Shown: piece by piece, positions 7,195-13,908 of the stretch
How the letters are laid out: each line of letters begins with the position of its first letter
Position numbering within the stretch: the first letter of the stretch is position 1
Assembly: GCA_037138535.1 (NCBI GenBank)
Contig: JBAXIG010000046.1
Location: forward strand, 1-13,908
Length of the DNA: 13,908 bases
Reading direction: 5' to 3'
DNA from: GCA-2737595 sp037138535
GTDB lineage: Bacteria > Actinomycetota > Actinomycetes > Nanopelagicales > Nanopelagicaceae
Program-made: the position numbers and the translations under genes
The notes under the pieces: generated by a model
Told to the model about the DNA's origin: nothing
Seen by the model: only the letters and a program-made list of their open reading frames with translations
The model's database searches: none

Positions 7195-8213
7195 GATTGA
7201 CGACCTAGATAGAGGACCGGTGCACACACAAGGAGCAGGATGAATACCAATGCTCCATTGGTGTGCAGCAATGTGCCTGCAGCGGCTGCCACACTCACAC
7301 CAAGCATCGGCAGTGCGATCGCTTCCATATTCCATTTGATCGGTCGGTAAACGGTGAGGCACAAATTCTTGCCGCTGAGCCATAGGCCGATAATCGAGAT
7401 CGCCGCAGCCACCGCAAGCACAGCCCATGGGAAGTTGATAAATGAGGTGGGTATCAATAGGAGGTAGACGCCAGCAACTATTCCGAGTAACCCAAGGAGC
7501 AGCATTAAGGCGCTAGCTCGCCGTCCATACTTATCCTGCGTTTGTCCGTAGCCACGGCTCTCCATGGCTGCCGCTAGGTCTAGTGACTTAGTCAATGCAT
7601 CTTCGATGACCGGAATGAGTACGCGAGTAAGTGAAAGCCCACGACTTCCACGACTTCCACGCAATCTTTGTGCCATCCTGATTCTCTTGATGCTCGCCAC
7701 GATCTGCGGCAAGAAAGTTGTGGAAACCACCACGATGACGCCAGCCTCGTGTAGTGCTCGGGGGAGTGTTTTAAGCAATTCCTTCGGTTGGGTGAGCGAA
7801 GAAGCTGCGCCAAAGATGATCACCAGCGTGGCTAACTTCGCTCCTTCGCGGAGGATGAGCAAGATTTTTTCGGACGTAACCGGACCGCCTACGCTGATTC
7901 CGGAGAGCCACTGGGGAAGGTGAGTGCTAGGCAGAGTCAAGATTGTGTGCCCAGGAATATTGACACCAAAGAAAATTGCGATCACGAGGCGAATGACGAG
8001 CAGGGTGACGGCTAGATAAATCGCATAGTTTATTGAATGGCGCCAGGGGCCATCACTTCGACAGGTGAGCGAAACGACCACTACTCCAGCGGTGATCGCC
8101 GCCAGTGTCCATGTGTTGGCGGCCGCGGACGCAGCAAAGGTGAGCGCGATTGCCCAACCCCACCATGCGAGTGGATGGATACGCGTGCTCCTTCTCGCGG
8201 TCGCAGGCTTCAT
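7191..8213 (-). CDS. ecfT: ECF transporter transmembrane coupling protein EcfT
   Basis: Membrane scaffold linking the ATPases to the S component; 340 aa (CbiQ/EcfT family). Hydrophobic segments lie near 16-50, 60-83, 126-138, 156-170, 234-256, 263-284 and 298-335. The two basic coupling motifs expected in the cytoplasmic helices are seen as AQRLRG (181-186) and AMESRGYG (216-223); the second is a close match to the family's A-x-x-RG-(F/Y) pattern. The ATG at 8213 follows the upstream stop by a single base (TGA G ATG), and the stop overlaps the ATPase start. The segment between the motifs has an RGSRGSRG repeat, matched by a 9-bp DNA duplication near 7639-7660. Confidence 0.93.
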   Translation of the reverse strand: MKPATARRSTRIHPLAWWGWAIALTFAASAAANTWTLAAITAGVVVVSLTCRSDGPWRHSINYAIYLAVTLLVIRLVIAIFFGVNIPGHTILTLPSTHLPQWLSGISVGGPVTSEKILLILREGAKLATLVIIFGAASSLTQPKELLKTLPRALHEAGVIVVVSTTFLPQIVASIKRIRMAQRLRGSRGSRGLSLTRVLIPVIEDALTKSLDLAAAMESRGYGQTQDKYGRRASALMLLLGLLGIVAGVYLLLIPTSFINFPWAVLAVAAAISIIGLWLSGKNLCLTVYRPIKWNMEAIALPMLGVSVAAAAGTLLHTNGALVFILLLVCAPVLYLGRQS

Positions 8214-8214
8214 C

Positions 8215-8841
8215 TCAGGATTGTTCCCTTCGCCGGGCTGCGATTCTCCGGTAGACGAGCAACAACAAGATTACGCTCAATCCAAAGTTGAGAATCCGGA
8301 TTCCCCAATTGGGTCCACTCTCCGCTGGTGAAGGTGTGAATTTCTCGCCACATCCCTCTTTCGGATACGAGTTGATCCCGCAGATGAAGCCCACGGAGTC
8401 CGTGCGGATATTGGCGACCTTATTGAGTACGTCATATCCATTCGCACTCTCCGGTACGAGGGCGCAATCCACGATTGGCTTTGCGGGGGATTGACCGGCG
8501 GGTGCGTAGCTCTCTTTCCCAAAATCAAGTACGACGGCTACGCGCTTCATTCCACCCACGGCTTTAGTTTCTTTGCAGTATTCGGGAAAATTTGCCCTAA
8601 TGGTGATTGCTTCTGCCGCTTGTGGGCTCGTATTCGTTACCGAGAAGTACCACCCTTCGACACTTCCGTCCGCGGGAATGCGAGTGGCGCCTTGATTTGA
8701 GTAGGTCCAGGAAATGGAATCTTGGCTATTCCAATATGACCAGTAGCGATAGAGATTCCCTGATGCCTGCACGCTCGTCGAAGTACTCAGAGTCACAATG
8801 GTGACTGAAAGTACGACGACGAGCGAGAGGTACTTCTTCAT
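8215..8841 (-). CDS. Exported, C-terminally membrane-anchored protein (SCO2322-like), probable ECF accessory
   Basis: Function unknown. 208 aa: signal peptide at about 1-27 (cleavage after VQA), an extracellular domain, one membrane helix at about 180-197, and a short basic tail (YRRIAARRREQS), i.e. N-out anchoring with the positively charged end inside. The mature domain starts with the aromatic motif YRYWSYW (31-37), then WTYSNQGATRIPADGSVEGW. This pattern recalls the actinobacterial 'SCO2322 family' found beside ECF genes; that recognition is from memory and unverified. Four cysteines (89, 126, 154, 164) in the exported part could form two disulfides. Its ATG overlaps the upstream stop by one base (TGATG), and ecfT follows one base after its stop. 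Placed between a secreted helical protein and EcfT, it may tether the binding protein to the importer. No sortase, lipobox or enzyme motif is seen. Confidence 0.82.
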   Translation of the reverse strand: MKKYLSLVVVLSVTIVTLSTSTSVQASGNLYRYWSYWNSQDSISWTYSNQGATRIPADGSVEGWYFSVTNTSPQAAEAITIRANFPEYCKETKAVGGMKRVAVVLDFGKESYAPAGQSPAKPIVDCALVPESANGYDVLNKVANIRTDSVGFICGINSYPKEGCGEKFTPSPAESGPNWGIRILNFGLSVILLLLVYRRIAARRREQS

Positions 8842-9914
8842 CAGGCTCTTAAGCTCCCCGCTATGGTTTTAGTCAGGTCGATGCCACCGAAATGGTGGAC
8901 GTCTAATTTCAGTGCTGTGGCAACGAGAAGCATCATGGCTAAGGCCCCTGGTTTAGCAGCATTGGTTTTGGCTTCTAAGCCCCAAGAAATCGCGCCATCT
9001 GCCATGGCGGCAACTGCGGTGGAAATCGCCGGATACCGGTATCCACTGCCCATCAGTGCAAGAGTCGCCCACGCCGTAGTGTTCCAATCCGTTCCTGGAC
9101 CGAAGGCGCTTGGAATGCCACGAGGATTACTCGTGAGGCGAGCGGCAAGATAGAACATGGCTCCATCAGCAACTTTTGTGGTGCTAGTACTTTTCACAGA
9201 GCATGGATTGATAGGCGCATTTGTCGATTTTGTGATGACAAGAGGTAGTGCGACTCCAGTAAATGCAAACGCTGCTTGCGCGGTGGCGTAATCGTTTGCT
9301 GTGAGCGCATCACTTCTCTGATAATCAAGCGCACCGCTTTTTCCAGAACCATCGCTGCATGCCACTTGGTACTTACCAAGAACGCTTGTGGCTGCGCTTG
9401 TGTACTTCTTTGGATAAATAGTGTTGAGGGCGAAGAACATGAGGCCAGTGGAGTTTGCATCACTTGACGTTGGGTCGTATTCGGCGGTGACAGGAGCAAG
9501 TGGATTGAAGCCAATTCCGCCGTCCTTGTTGCGGTGGGCAAGTAGCCATGCTGCGCTCTTATTGGCATTTGCTTTCTTCCCCACTACTTGTAAAGCGGCG
9601 GCGGCGATAGCAGTCGAATTCGAATCTTCTTGAGTGGTGTCACATGGGGTGGAGACGTCAGCACGAAATGACACAAATCCTCCATCGGAACATTGTTGAT
9701 TCGCGAGCCAATCAATTGCACTTGGTGCAGGTTTTACTTTGGCCCCCACGAGGGCAAGCAGTGAGAGTGATTGTCGGTAGGCTCCGTCGTACATCGGGTC
9801 GGTGGATCCATAAAGACCAGAACTATTTGGCGCCGCTTGTGCAGTGGCAGGCAGAATCAATCCAACAGAGAGAGCCAATGCGACCCTTCGAGCGAACTTG
9901 CGTGTAATAGACAT
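8841..9914 (-). CDS. Secreted helical-repeat protein (prenyltransferase/squalene-cyclase-like fold), candidate B12-binding protein
   Basis: 357 aa with signal peptide MSITRKFARRVALALSVG..., cleaved near residue 27 (ATAQA|AP). The mature chain is built of helical-hairpin repeats of the prenyltransferase/squalene oxidase type: QSLSLLAL...WLANQQCSDGGF (48-80), DSNSTAIAAAAL...WLLAHRNKDGGIGF (97-136), DANSTGLMFFAL... (152-199), YATAQAAFAFTG (209-220), and DWNTTAWATLAL...AISWG (276-312). No DXDD catalytic motif is present and the protein is exported, so it is unlikely to be a terpene cyclase. Animal transcobalamin and intrinsic factor use the same alpha/alpha-barrel fold to hold B12. Together with the B12 riboswitch directly upstream this makes an extracellular corrinoid binder the best guess. 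Four cysteines (75, 91, 186, 238) may be paired. ATG 9914 has GAAAGG about 10 bases upstream. It is the first gene of the five-gene unit. Confidence 0.85.
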   Translation of the reverse strand: MSITRKFARRVALALSVGLILPATAQAAPNSSGLYGSTDPMYDGAYRQSLSLLALVGAKVKPAPSAIDWLANQQCSDGGFVSFRADVSTPCDTTQEDSNSTAIAAAALQVVGKKANANKSAAWLLAHRNKDGGIGFNPLAPVTAEYDPTSSDANSTGLMFFALNTIYPKKYTSAATSVLGKYQVACSDGSGKSGALDYQRSDALTANDYATAQAAFAFTGVALPLVITKSTNAPINPCSVKSTSTTKVADGAMFYLAARLTSNPRGIPSAFGPGTDWNTTAWATLALMGSGYRYPAISTAVAAMADGAISWGLEAKTNAAKPGALAMMLLVATALKLDVHHFGGIDLTKTIAGSLRA

Positions 9915-9966
9915 TCAGGTTGAGCCTTTCAAGAGTGGATCAGTAGAGCTCTTCCAGCGTCATCAC

Positions 9967-10003
9967 AATAAAAAACCCGTCATCTCTTTGCGGAGATAAC
10001 GGG
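9967..10003 (-). terminator. Intrinsic terminator of the riboswitch expression platform
   Basis: On the minus strand the arms CCCGTTATCTC and GAGATGACGGG can form an 11-bp stem with one G-U pair and a 6-base loop, followed by TTTTTTATT. It lies between the cobalamin aptamer and the first gene, whose ATG is about 50 bases further on. This is the expected position for B12-dependent transcription termination. An antiterminator partner was not identified by eye. Confidence 0.85.
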
Positions 10004-10059
10004 AGAGCGAGGGTGGTGACCCGGGCGTCGCCCCGCAGACCTCGGCGGGTGTTGACCAA

Positions 10060-10190
10060 AAACCTTGGTTATGGGTAATCCGACTTGTCGATGTACGACT
10101 CACGGTTGCGGGTCAGCGCCGGAATTTCACCGGACTTCCCCCATAAGCAGGGCTATTAAGTTGTAGGCGAAGCAGACCACGCTGGGGCCT
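10060..10190 (-). ncRNA. Cobalamin (B12) riboswitch aptamer
   Basis: The minus strand carries the conserved cobalamin-riboswitch core: TTAATAG, then GGGAAGTCCGGTGAAATTCC at 10121-10140 with the CCGG arms pairing, GGCGCTGACCCGCAACCGTGAG running on to about 10098, a small hairpin GTCG-TACA-CGAC, and the B12-box-like AAGTCGGATTACC at about 10074-10086. Outer boundaries are approximate because P1 and P13 could not be drawn with certainty. It faces the five-gene ECF unit and is followed by a strong terminator, so added B12 should shut expression off. TTGACG at 10195-10200 may be its -35 element, but no convincing -10 is seen. Together with the terminator it fills most of the 334-bp gap between the secreted-protein gene and the aldo/keto reductase gene. 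Confidence 0.92.
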
Positions 10191-10236
10191 GGCTCGTCAA
10201 CTCCCCTCGCCGTATCGCTCATCCGGGAAGGAGGGC

Positions 10237-10242
10237 TATTCT
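10237..10242 (+). promoter_or_regulatory. Possible -10 element for a leaderless aldo/keto reductase transcript
   Basis: TATTCT fits TANNNT and stands 6 bases before the ATG at 10249. The purine-rich GGAAGGAGGG at 10226-10235 could instead be a Shine-Dalgarno, but it ends 13 bases from the ATG, which is long. Confidence 0.4.
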
Positions 10243-10248
10243 GCTCGC

Positions 10249-11250
10249 ATGGAACATCGTCGACTCGGCCGCTCAGGTATGTATGTATCGGAAATTTCTT
10301 ACGGTAACTGGATCACTCACGGCAGTCAGGTAGAAGCCGAAGCCGCCGTTGCTTGTGTGAAGGAAGCACTCAACCTTGGTATCACCACCTTCGATACAGC
10401 CGATGTGTATGCCGGCACTAAAGCCGAAGTAGTGCTGGCGACAGCACTCAAGGGTGTGAAGCGCGAGTCCTATGAACTCTTTACTAAGACTTACTGGCCG
10501 ATTGGCACTGGAAAGAACGATCGTGGCCTTTCGCGTAAACACATTATGGAGGCATGCGACGGATCTCTTCGACGCTTGAAGACAGATCACATTGATCTTT
10601 ACCAGGCACATCGCTTCGATTACGAAACGCCGTTGGAAGAAACCTTGCGCGCCTTTGATGATCTCATTCGTCAAGGGAAAGTCATTTACATCGGATTTAG
10701 CGAATGGAGTGCTTCTCAGATCAGCGATGCACTCAAGATTGCACGCGAAATGGGATTTGATCGATTTGTTTCATCGCAGCCGCAGTACTCCATGCTCTGG
10801 CGAGTTCCAGAAAGCGAAGTAATTCCGCTTTGTATTGAAGAGGGGATTGGGCAAATCGTATGGTCTCCCATAGCCCAGGGCGTCTTGAGTGGTAAATATT
10901 TGCCGGGTAAGAAGGCGCCAGCCGGGTCACGCGCCACCGACAAGAAGGGCGGCGCGAATATGATTTCGCGTTGGATGACTGATGACGTGCTTACTGCGGT
11001 TCAAAATCTTGCGCCAATAGCAAAAGAGTCTGGTTTAACTTTGTCGCAACTCGCGATTGCTTGGGTATTGCAGAATCCCAATGTTTCAAGTGCGATCGTC
11101 GGGGCATCCAAGCCAAAGCAATTGAGAGAGAATGTGAAAGCAGCCGGAGTAGTCCTCGAGCCTGCGGTAATGAAGGCGATCGACCTCGCACTCGGCACTC
11201 TTCCGACTCGGGATGCCGCTTTGACGGTCAGCCCAAATCCTCGCCCTTAG
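10249..11250 (+). CDS. Aldo/keto reductase (voltage-gated K+ channel beta-subunit-like group)
   Basis: NADPH-dependent oxidoreductase of the (beta/alpha)8 aldo/keto reductase family; 333 aa, cytosolic. The catalytic tetrad is visible: Asp49 and Tyr54 in FDTADVY, Lys80 in LFTK, His121 in DLYQAH. Further family blocks are the opening RRLGRSGMYVSEISYGNW, GFSEWSASQI, SQPQYSMLWR and the C-terminal cofactor region AIVGASKPKQLRENVKA. This arrangement fits the Kv-beta/YghZ-like branch, which reduces small reactive aldehydes; the natural substrate cannot be told. It is divergent from the B12-controlled unit and probably has its own promoter, and it is convergent with the DUF3043 gene (20 bp between stops, no terminator seen). 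No link to B12 is evident. Confidence 0.93.
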   Translation: MEHRRLGRSGMYVSEISYGNWITHGSQVEAEAAVACVKEALNLGITTFDTADVYAGTKAEVVLATALKGVKRESYELFTKTYWPIGTGKNDRGLSRKHIMEACDGSLRRLKTDHIDLYQAHRFDYETPLEETLRAFDDLIRQGKVIYIGFSEWSASQISDALKIAREMGFDRFVSSQPQYSMLWRVPESEVIPLCIEEGIGQIVWSPIAQGVLSGKYLPGKKAPAGSRATDKKGGANMISRWMTDDVLTAVQNLAPIAKESGLTLSQLAIAWVLQNPNVSSAIVGASKPKQLRENVKAAGVVLEPAVMKAIDLALGTLPTRDAALTVSPNPRP

Positions 11251-11270
11251 GCGACACTTTGGATCGGTAC

Positions 11271-11795
11271 TTAAATCTTGGTGCCTCTGGCGATCATTGC
11301 TGGTGGAGTGCGCAGTCGTCGTAGTTGCGTGGAACGCAACCATGCGTAGAGCGTGATGCCCTTGAGGGGTTCGGCAGGAAAGCGCTCGCTCGCCACTTTC
11401 TTAATCCGTCTTGCAAGAAGTGCGCCATCCACGATGACCCCTAGGAGTACCGCATAGAGAAAGAGGCTGGCGTAGACCTGCATTGCACGAAACGATGAAA
11501 GTGCGAGCACGATCAAAACCACAGGTAAGAAGTATTCGCCGACCGACCGCCGGGAATCGACCATGTCGCGGGCGAGTTTACGAACAGGGCCTTTATCTCT
11601 CGGCGGCATTGCGCGCTCATCGCCACGCAGGTAGGCCGCGCGTTGTGCCATGCGTTCGATCTTCGTTTGATCGCGAGCAGCCTTGCGCGCTTCCTTCGAA
11701 TTGGCAGGAGCTATCGAGCTCTTCTTGCGCTTCGCCTCGACTTCACTTCGCTTTGGCGTAGGGCGACCTTTGCCAGTGGGCATCTCTTCAGTCAT
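11271..11795 (-). CDS. DUF3043 family membrane protein
   Basis: Small actinobacterial membrane protein of unknown function; 174 aa. The N-terminal 85 residues are very basic and cytoplasmic: GKGRPTPKR (8-16), a run of Lys/Arg/Ala helix, then RDKGPVRKLARDMVDSRRSVGEYFLP (66-91), the block by which I recognise DUF3043. Two membrane helices follow at about 89-105 and 108-127, then a basic tail. ATG 11795 is preceded by AAGGAAGG at good spacing. It starts 32 bp after the nadA stop on the same strand, so the two are probably co-transcribed, although no functional link to NAD synthesis is known to me. Confidence 0.85.
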   Translation of the reverse strand: MTEEMPTGKGRPTPKRSEVEAKRKKSSIAPANSKEARKAARDQTKIERMAQRAAYLRGDERAMPPRDKGPVRKLARDMVDSRRSVGEYFLPVVLIVLALSSFRAMQVYASLFLYAVLLGVIVDGALLARRIKKVASERFPAEPLKGITLYAWLRSTQLRRLRTPPAMIARGTKI

Positions 11796-11827
11796 GTGGA
11801 CCTTCCTTAGTCGAAGCGTGCGAGTGA

Positions 11828-12994
11828 TCAGGCAAGTGAGAGCATACGGTCAAGCGCAGTGCGGGCTTCTTTCGAAGTGATCGGGTCCACGGTGATTTGA
11901 TTGACGACGCGTCCCAGCACGAGTGCTTCCATCGCCCCTACGAGGTGGGGGAGATCGATCCGATTCATGGTGGAGCAGTAACACACGCTCTTGTCGAGAA
12001 AATGGATGTTCTTATCTGGATGCGCATTCGCTAAACGCTTCACTAAGTTGAGTTCGGTACCGATGGCCCATGAAGAGCCAGTGGGCGCGCCTTCGATAAT
12101 TTTGATAATGCGTTCGGTCGAGCCCACATAATCGGCGGCTTCGGCGACTTCGTATGGACATTCGGGGTGTACTAAAATATTCACGTCCGGAATGCGATCT
12201 CGAATTTCATTGACACTTGCCAATGTGAACCGGCCATGAACTGAGCAATGACCCTTCCAGAGCAACATCTTTGCAGCGGCAATCTCGGCATCCGTTAGAC
12301 CACCTTGTGGTTTCCACGGATCAAATATCGCGCAGTCGTCGAGTGAGAATCCCATTTCACGCACTGCAGTGTTGCGGCCGAGATGTTGATCCGGCAAGAA
12401 GAGTACCTTTTCGCCTCGATCAAAAGCCCACTTGAGTGCAGTCTTCGCATTTGATGAAGTGCAGACAGTGCCGCCATTGCGACCAGTAAATGCCTTGATC
12501 GCGGCTGAAGAATTCATATAGGTAACAGGAATGGTTTTCTCTGCAAGATTTAATGCTTTCAGCGAATCCCACGCGTTTTCGACTTGTGCATGTGTTGCCA
12601 TATCTGCCATCGAACAACCTGCGGCAAGATCGGGCAGAATTATCTTTTGCGCATCGCTAGTGAGAATGTCTGCGCTCTCAGCCATGAAGTGCACGCCGCA
12701 GAAGATAATGAATTCGCTCTTGGGGCGTCCGGCGGCAGCTTGCGCAAGTTTGAATGAGTCTCCGGTGACATCTGCAAACGCAATCACTTCGTCACGCTGA
12801 TAGTGATGGCCCAAGATGTAAGCGCGCTCTCCCAGCGCCGCTCGAGCGATGCGAGCTCGCTCGACCAATTCCGCATCACTTACTGGCGGCAAGTCGCCAG
12901 GGCAGGAGACGCCTCGTTCGCTTCCGAGGTCGATGCCGGCGCCGAGAAAGAGTAAATCTGCCATTTGCTCATCATGGCAGAAAATTGCGGGCAT
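11828..12994 (-). CDS. nadA: Quinolinate synthase
   Basis: Condenses iminoaspartate with dihydroxyacetone phosphate to quinolinate in de novo NAD synthesis, using an oxygen-sensitive [4Fe-4S] cluster. 388 aa from ATG 12994. The expected cluster ligands are Cys99 (FCGVHFMAES), Cys178 (VCTSSNA) and Cys340 (CYCSTMNRI). Other family blocks are SERGVSCPGDLP, ILGHHYQRDEVIAFADVTGDS, LPDLAAGCSMADMA, LFLPDQHLGRNTA and HPECPYEV. The start is uncertain: a second in-frame ATG at 12964 (MADLLFLG, 378 aa) is where similarity to actinobacterial NadA seems to begin, and neither has a clear ribosome binding site. nadB and nadC, often its partners, are not next to it; a DUF3043 gene follows instead. Confidence 0.95.
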   Translation of the reverse strand: MPAIFCHDEQMADLLFLGAGIDLGSERGVSCPGDLPPVSDAELVERARIARAALGERAYILGHHYQRDEVIAFADVTGDSFKLAQAAAGRPKSEFIIFCGVHFMAESADILTSDAQKIILPDLAAGCSMADMATHAQVENAWDSLKALNLAEKTIPVTYMNSSAAIKAFTGRNGGTVCTSSNAKTALKWAFDRGEKVLFLPDQHLGRNTAVREMGFSLDDCAIFDPWKPQGGLTDAEIAAAKMLLWKGHCSVHGRFTLASVNEIRDRIPDVNILVHPECPYEVAEAADYVGSTERIIKIIEGAPTGSSWAIGTELNLVKRLANAHPDKNIHFLDKSVCYCSTMNRIDLPHLVGAMEALVLGRVVNQITVDPITSKEARTALDRMLSLA

Positions 12995-13036
12995 GCCAGA
13001 GTTGCATCGCAGCCAGGTCGCTGTGATGGTGGTGAC

Positions 13037-13908
13037 GTGAAGATTTTGGTGGCACCGGATTCGTATGGAACCACGATGAGCGCTGGGGATGCAGCGGCGA
13101 TCATCTCCTCAACGTGGGCGGCCGAAGCTCCCGCAGATGAGGTACGCACCTTGCCTCTTTCAGATGGTGGACCCGGTTTTCTTGACGTGCTTGCGGGCAG
13201 CGATGGCGTATGTGAACCGCTCGTTGTCCAGGATGCCAGGGGTAGGGCGCAACCGGTTAGGGTGCTTTTTCAGGATGGAAGCGCTTATGTCGAAAGCGCC
13301 GAAATCATAGGTCGCGGAAGTTACCCAGAGTCTTCTGATCTTGTGCGCACTGGAAGTAGTTACGGTGTTGGGGAAGCGCTCCGCTTTGCGCTCTCACAAT
13401 CTCGTCGAGTAGTACTCGGACTGGGTGGTACCGCGATTAATGATGGGGGCGCCGGGCTGTTGGCGGCTCTGGGGGCCACCGCTAATGTGCCCCTCGATCA
13501 GGGCGGGATGGGGCTATCAGGAATCGTCGCCCTTGATATTTCGCGGGCACTTGAGGTGGTGGCTGGGTGCGAGATTGTGATAGCCACTGATGTAGATAAT
13601 CCACTCACTGGTCCACAAGGCGCCACTGAAATGTATGGACCCCAAAAAGGAGCCACGCCAGCTGATGTGCGTGAGTTGGAAGCATCTTTGTTGGCCTATC
13701 AGTCAGCGCTCATTGGAGCCTCAAGCCATGAGTGCGCGGGTGCTGGCGCTGGCGCGGCGGGCGGGCTGGGCGCAGCTCTCATGGCCCTCGGAGGTCGGCG
13801 GGTCTCCGGCATCGAAGAGGTGGCGCGCCATGTGAACCTGGCTGGCGCCGTGGAGTGGGCAGACCTGGTGGTGACGGGCGAAGGCTCCTTCGACTGGCAA
13901 TCTCTCCG
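13037..13908 (+). CDS. glxK: Glycerate kinase, N-terminal part (cut by window end)
   Basis: Phosphorylates D-glycerate, feeding it into lower glycolysis or the glyoxylate/photorespiratory route; probably makes 2-phosphoglycerate as in the GlxK/GarK family. 290 codons are present; the family is about 370-380 aa, so roughly 80-90 residues are missing at the right edge. It begins MKILVAPDSYGTTMSAG at GTG 13037; there is no usable in-frame start further upstream, and the ribosome site (GGTGGTG) is weak. Key blocks are LPLSDGGPGF (39-48), GLGGTAINDGGAG (128-140), DVDNPLTGPQGA (185-196) and TGEGSFDWQSL (280-290). It is divergent from nadA, with only about 42 bp (or 72 bp if nadA starts at 12964) between them, so their promoters must overlap one of the genes or each other. 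Confidence 0.93.
   Translation, partial: MKILVAPDSYGTTMSAGDAAAIISSTWAAEAPADEVRTLPLSDGGPGFLDVLAGSDGVCEPLVVQDARGRAQPVRVLFQDGSAYVESAEIIGRGSYPESSDLVRTGSSYGVGEALRFALSQSRRVVLGLGGTAINDGGAGLLAALGATANVPLDQGGMGLSGIVALDISRALEVVAGCEIVIATDVDNPLTGPQGATEMYGPQKGATPADVRELEASLLAYQSALIGASSHECAGAGAGAAGGLGAALMALGGRRVSGIEEVARHVNLAGAVEWADLVVTGEGSFDWQSL

Noticed and set aside
7195..7428. Cys-rich N-terminal extension of the ECF ATPase
   Set aside because: It lies inside ecfT in another frame; the ATG at 7194 with an ATGA overlap is the natural start and leads straight into the first ATPase domain.
8841..9914. Squalene/hopene or other terpene cyclase
   Set aside because: It has an export signal, no DXDD-type catalytic motif, and is shorter than squalene-hopene cyclases; only the helical-repeat fold is shared.

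Overview
The window looks like a stretch of an actinobacterial chromosome. Base composition is moderate (roughly half G+C by eye), so a streamlined or freshwater-type actinobacterium fits better than a high-GC streptomycete or mycobacterium; this is inference only. The reasons are the gene set (an E2 acyltransferase with Ala/Pro linkers, a DUF3043 protein, actinobacterial-type NadA and glycerate kinase), several starts that look leaderless, and the gcvT / pepA-lpd-E2 neighbourhood, which resembles the arrangement known from other actinobacteria.

Layout. 1-3678 (minus strand): a central-metabolism run read pepA -> lpd -> E2 (sucB/dlaT type), the E2 running off the left edge. 3718-4851 (plus): gcvT, divergent from pepA across only 39 bp. 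4814-9914 (minus): a tightly packed five-gene unit, read from the right: secreted helical-repeat (prenyltransferase/squalene-cyclase-like) protein -> exported, membrane-anchored small protein -> EcfT -> fused double ATPase EcfAA' -> S component. It is preceded at about 9967-10190 by a cobalamin riboswitch and an intrinsic terminator. 10249-11250 (plus): an aldo/keto reductase. 11271-12994 (minus): nadA followed by a DUF3043 membrane protein. 13037 to the right edge (plus): a glycerate kinase, cut by the window end.

How the parts work together. The 4.8-10.2 kb block is the most interesting. The riboswitch places an entire ECF importer under B12 control and makes cobalamin (or a corrinoid precursor) the likely substrate. 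The two exported proteins are good candidates for the outside-facing capture stage. The first looks like a helical barrel of the kind that forms one half of animal transcobalamin and intrinsic factor. The second is a small cysteine-containing domain tethered to the membrane. All junctions in the unit overlap or are separated by one base, so the five proteins are probably made in coordinated amounts. The other genes are ordinary metabolism: 2-oxoacid dehydrogenase E2/E3, peptide turnover, one-carbon metabolism, NAD synthesis and glycerate use. No tRNA, rRNA, insertion sequence, phage gene or CRISPR array was seen.
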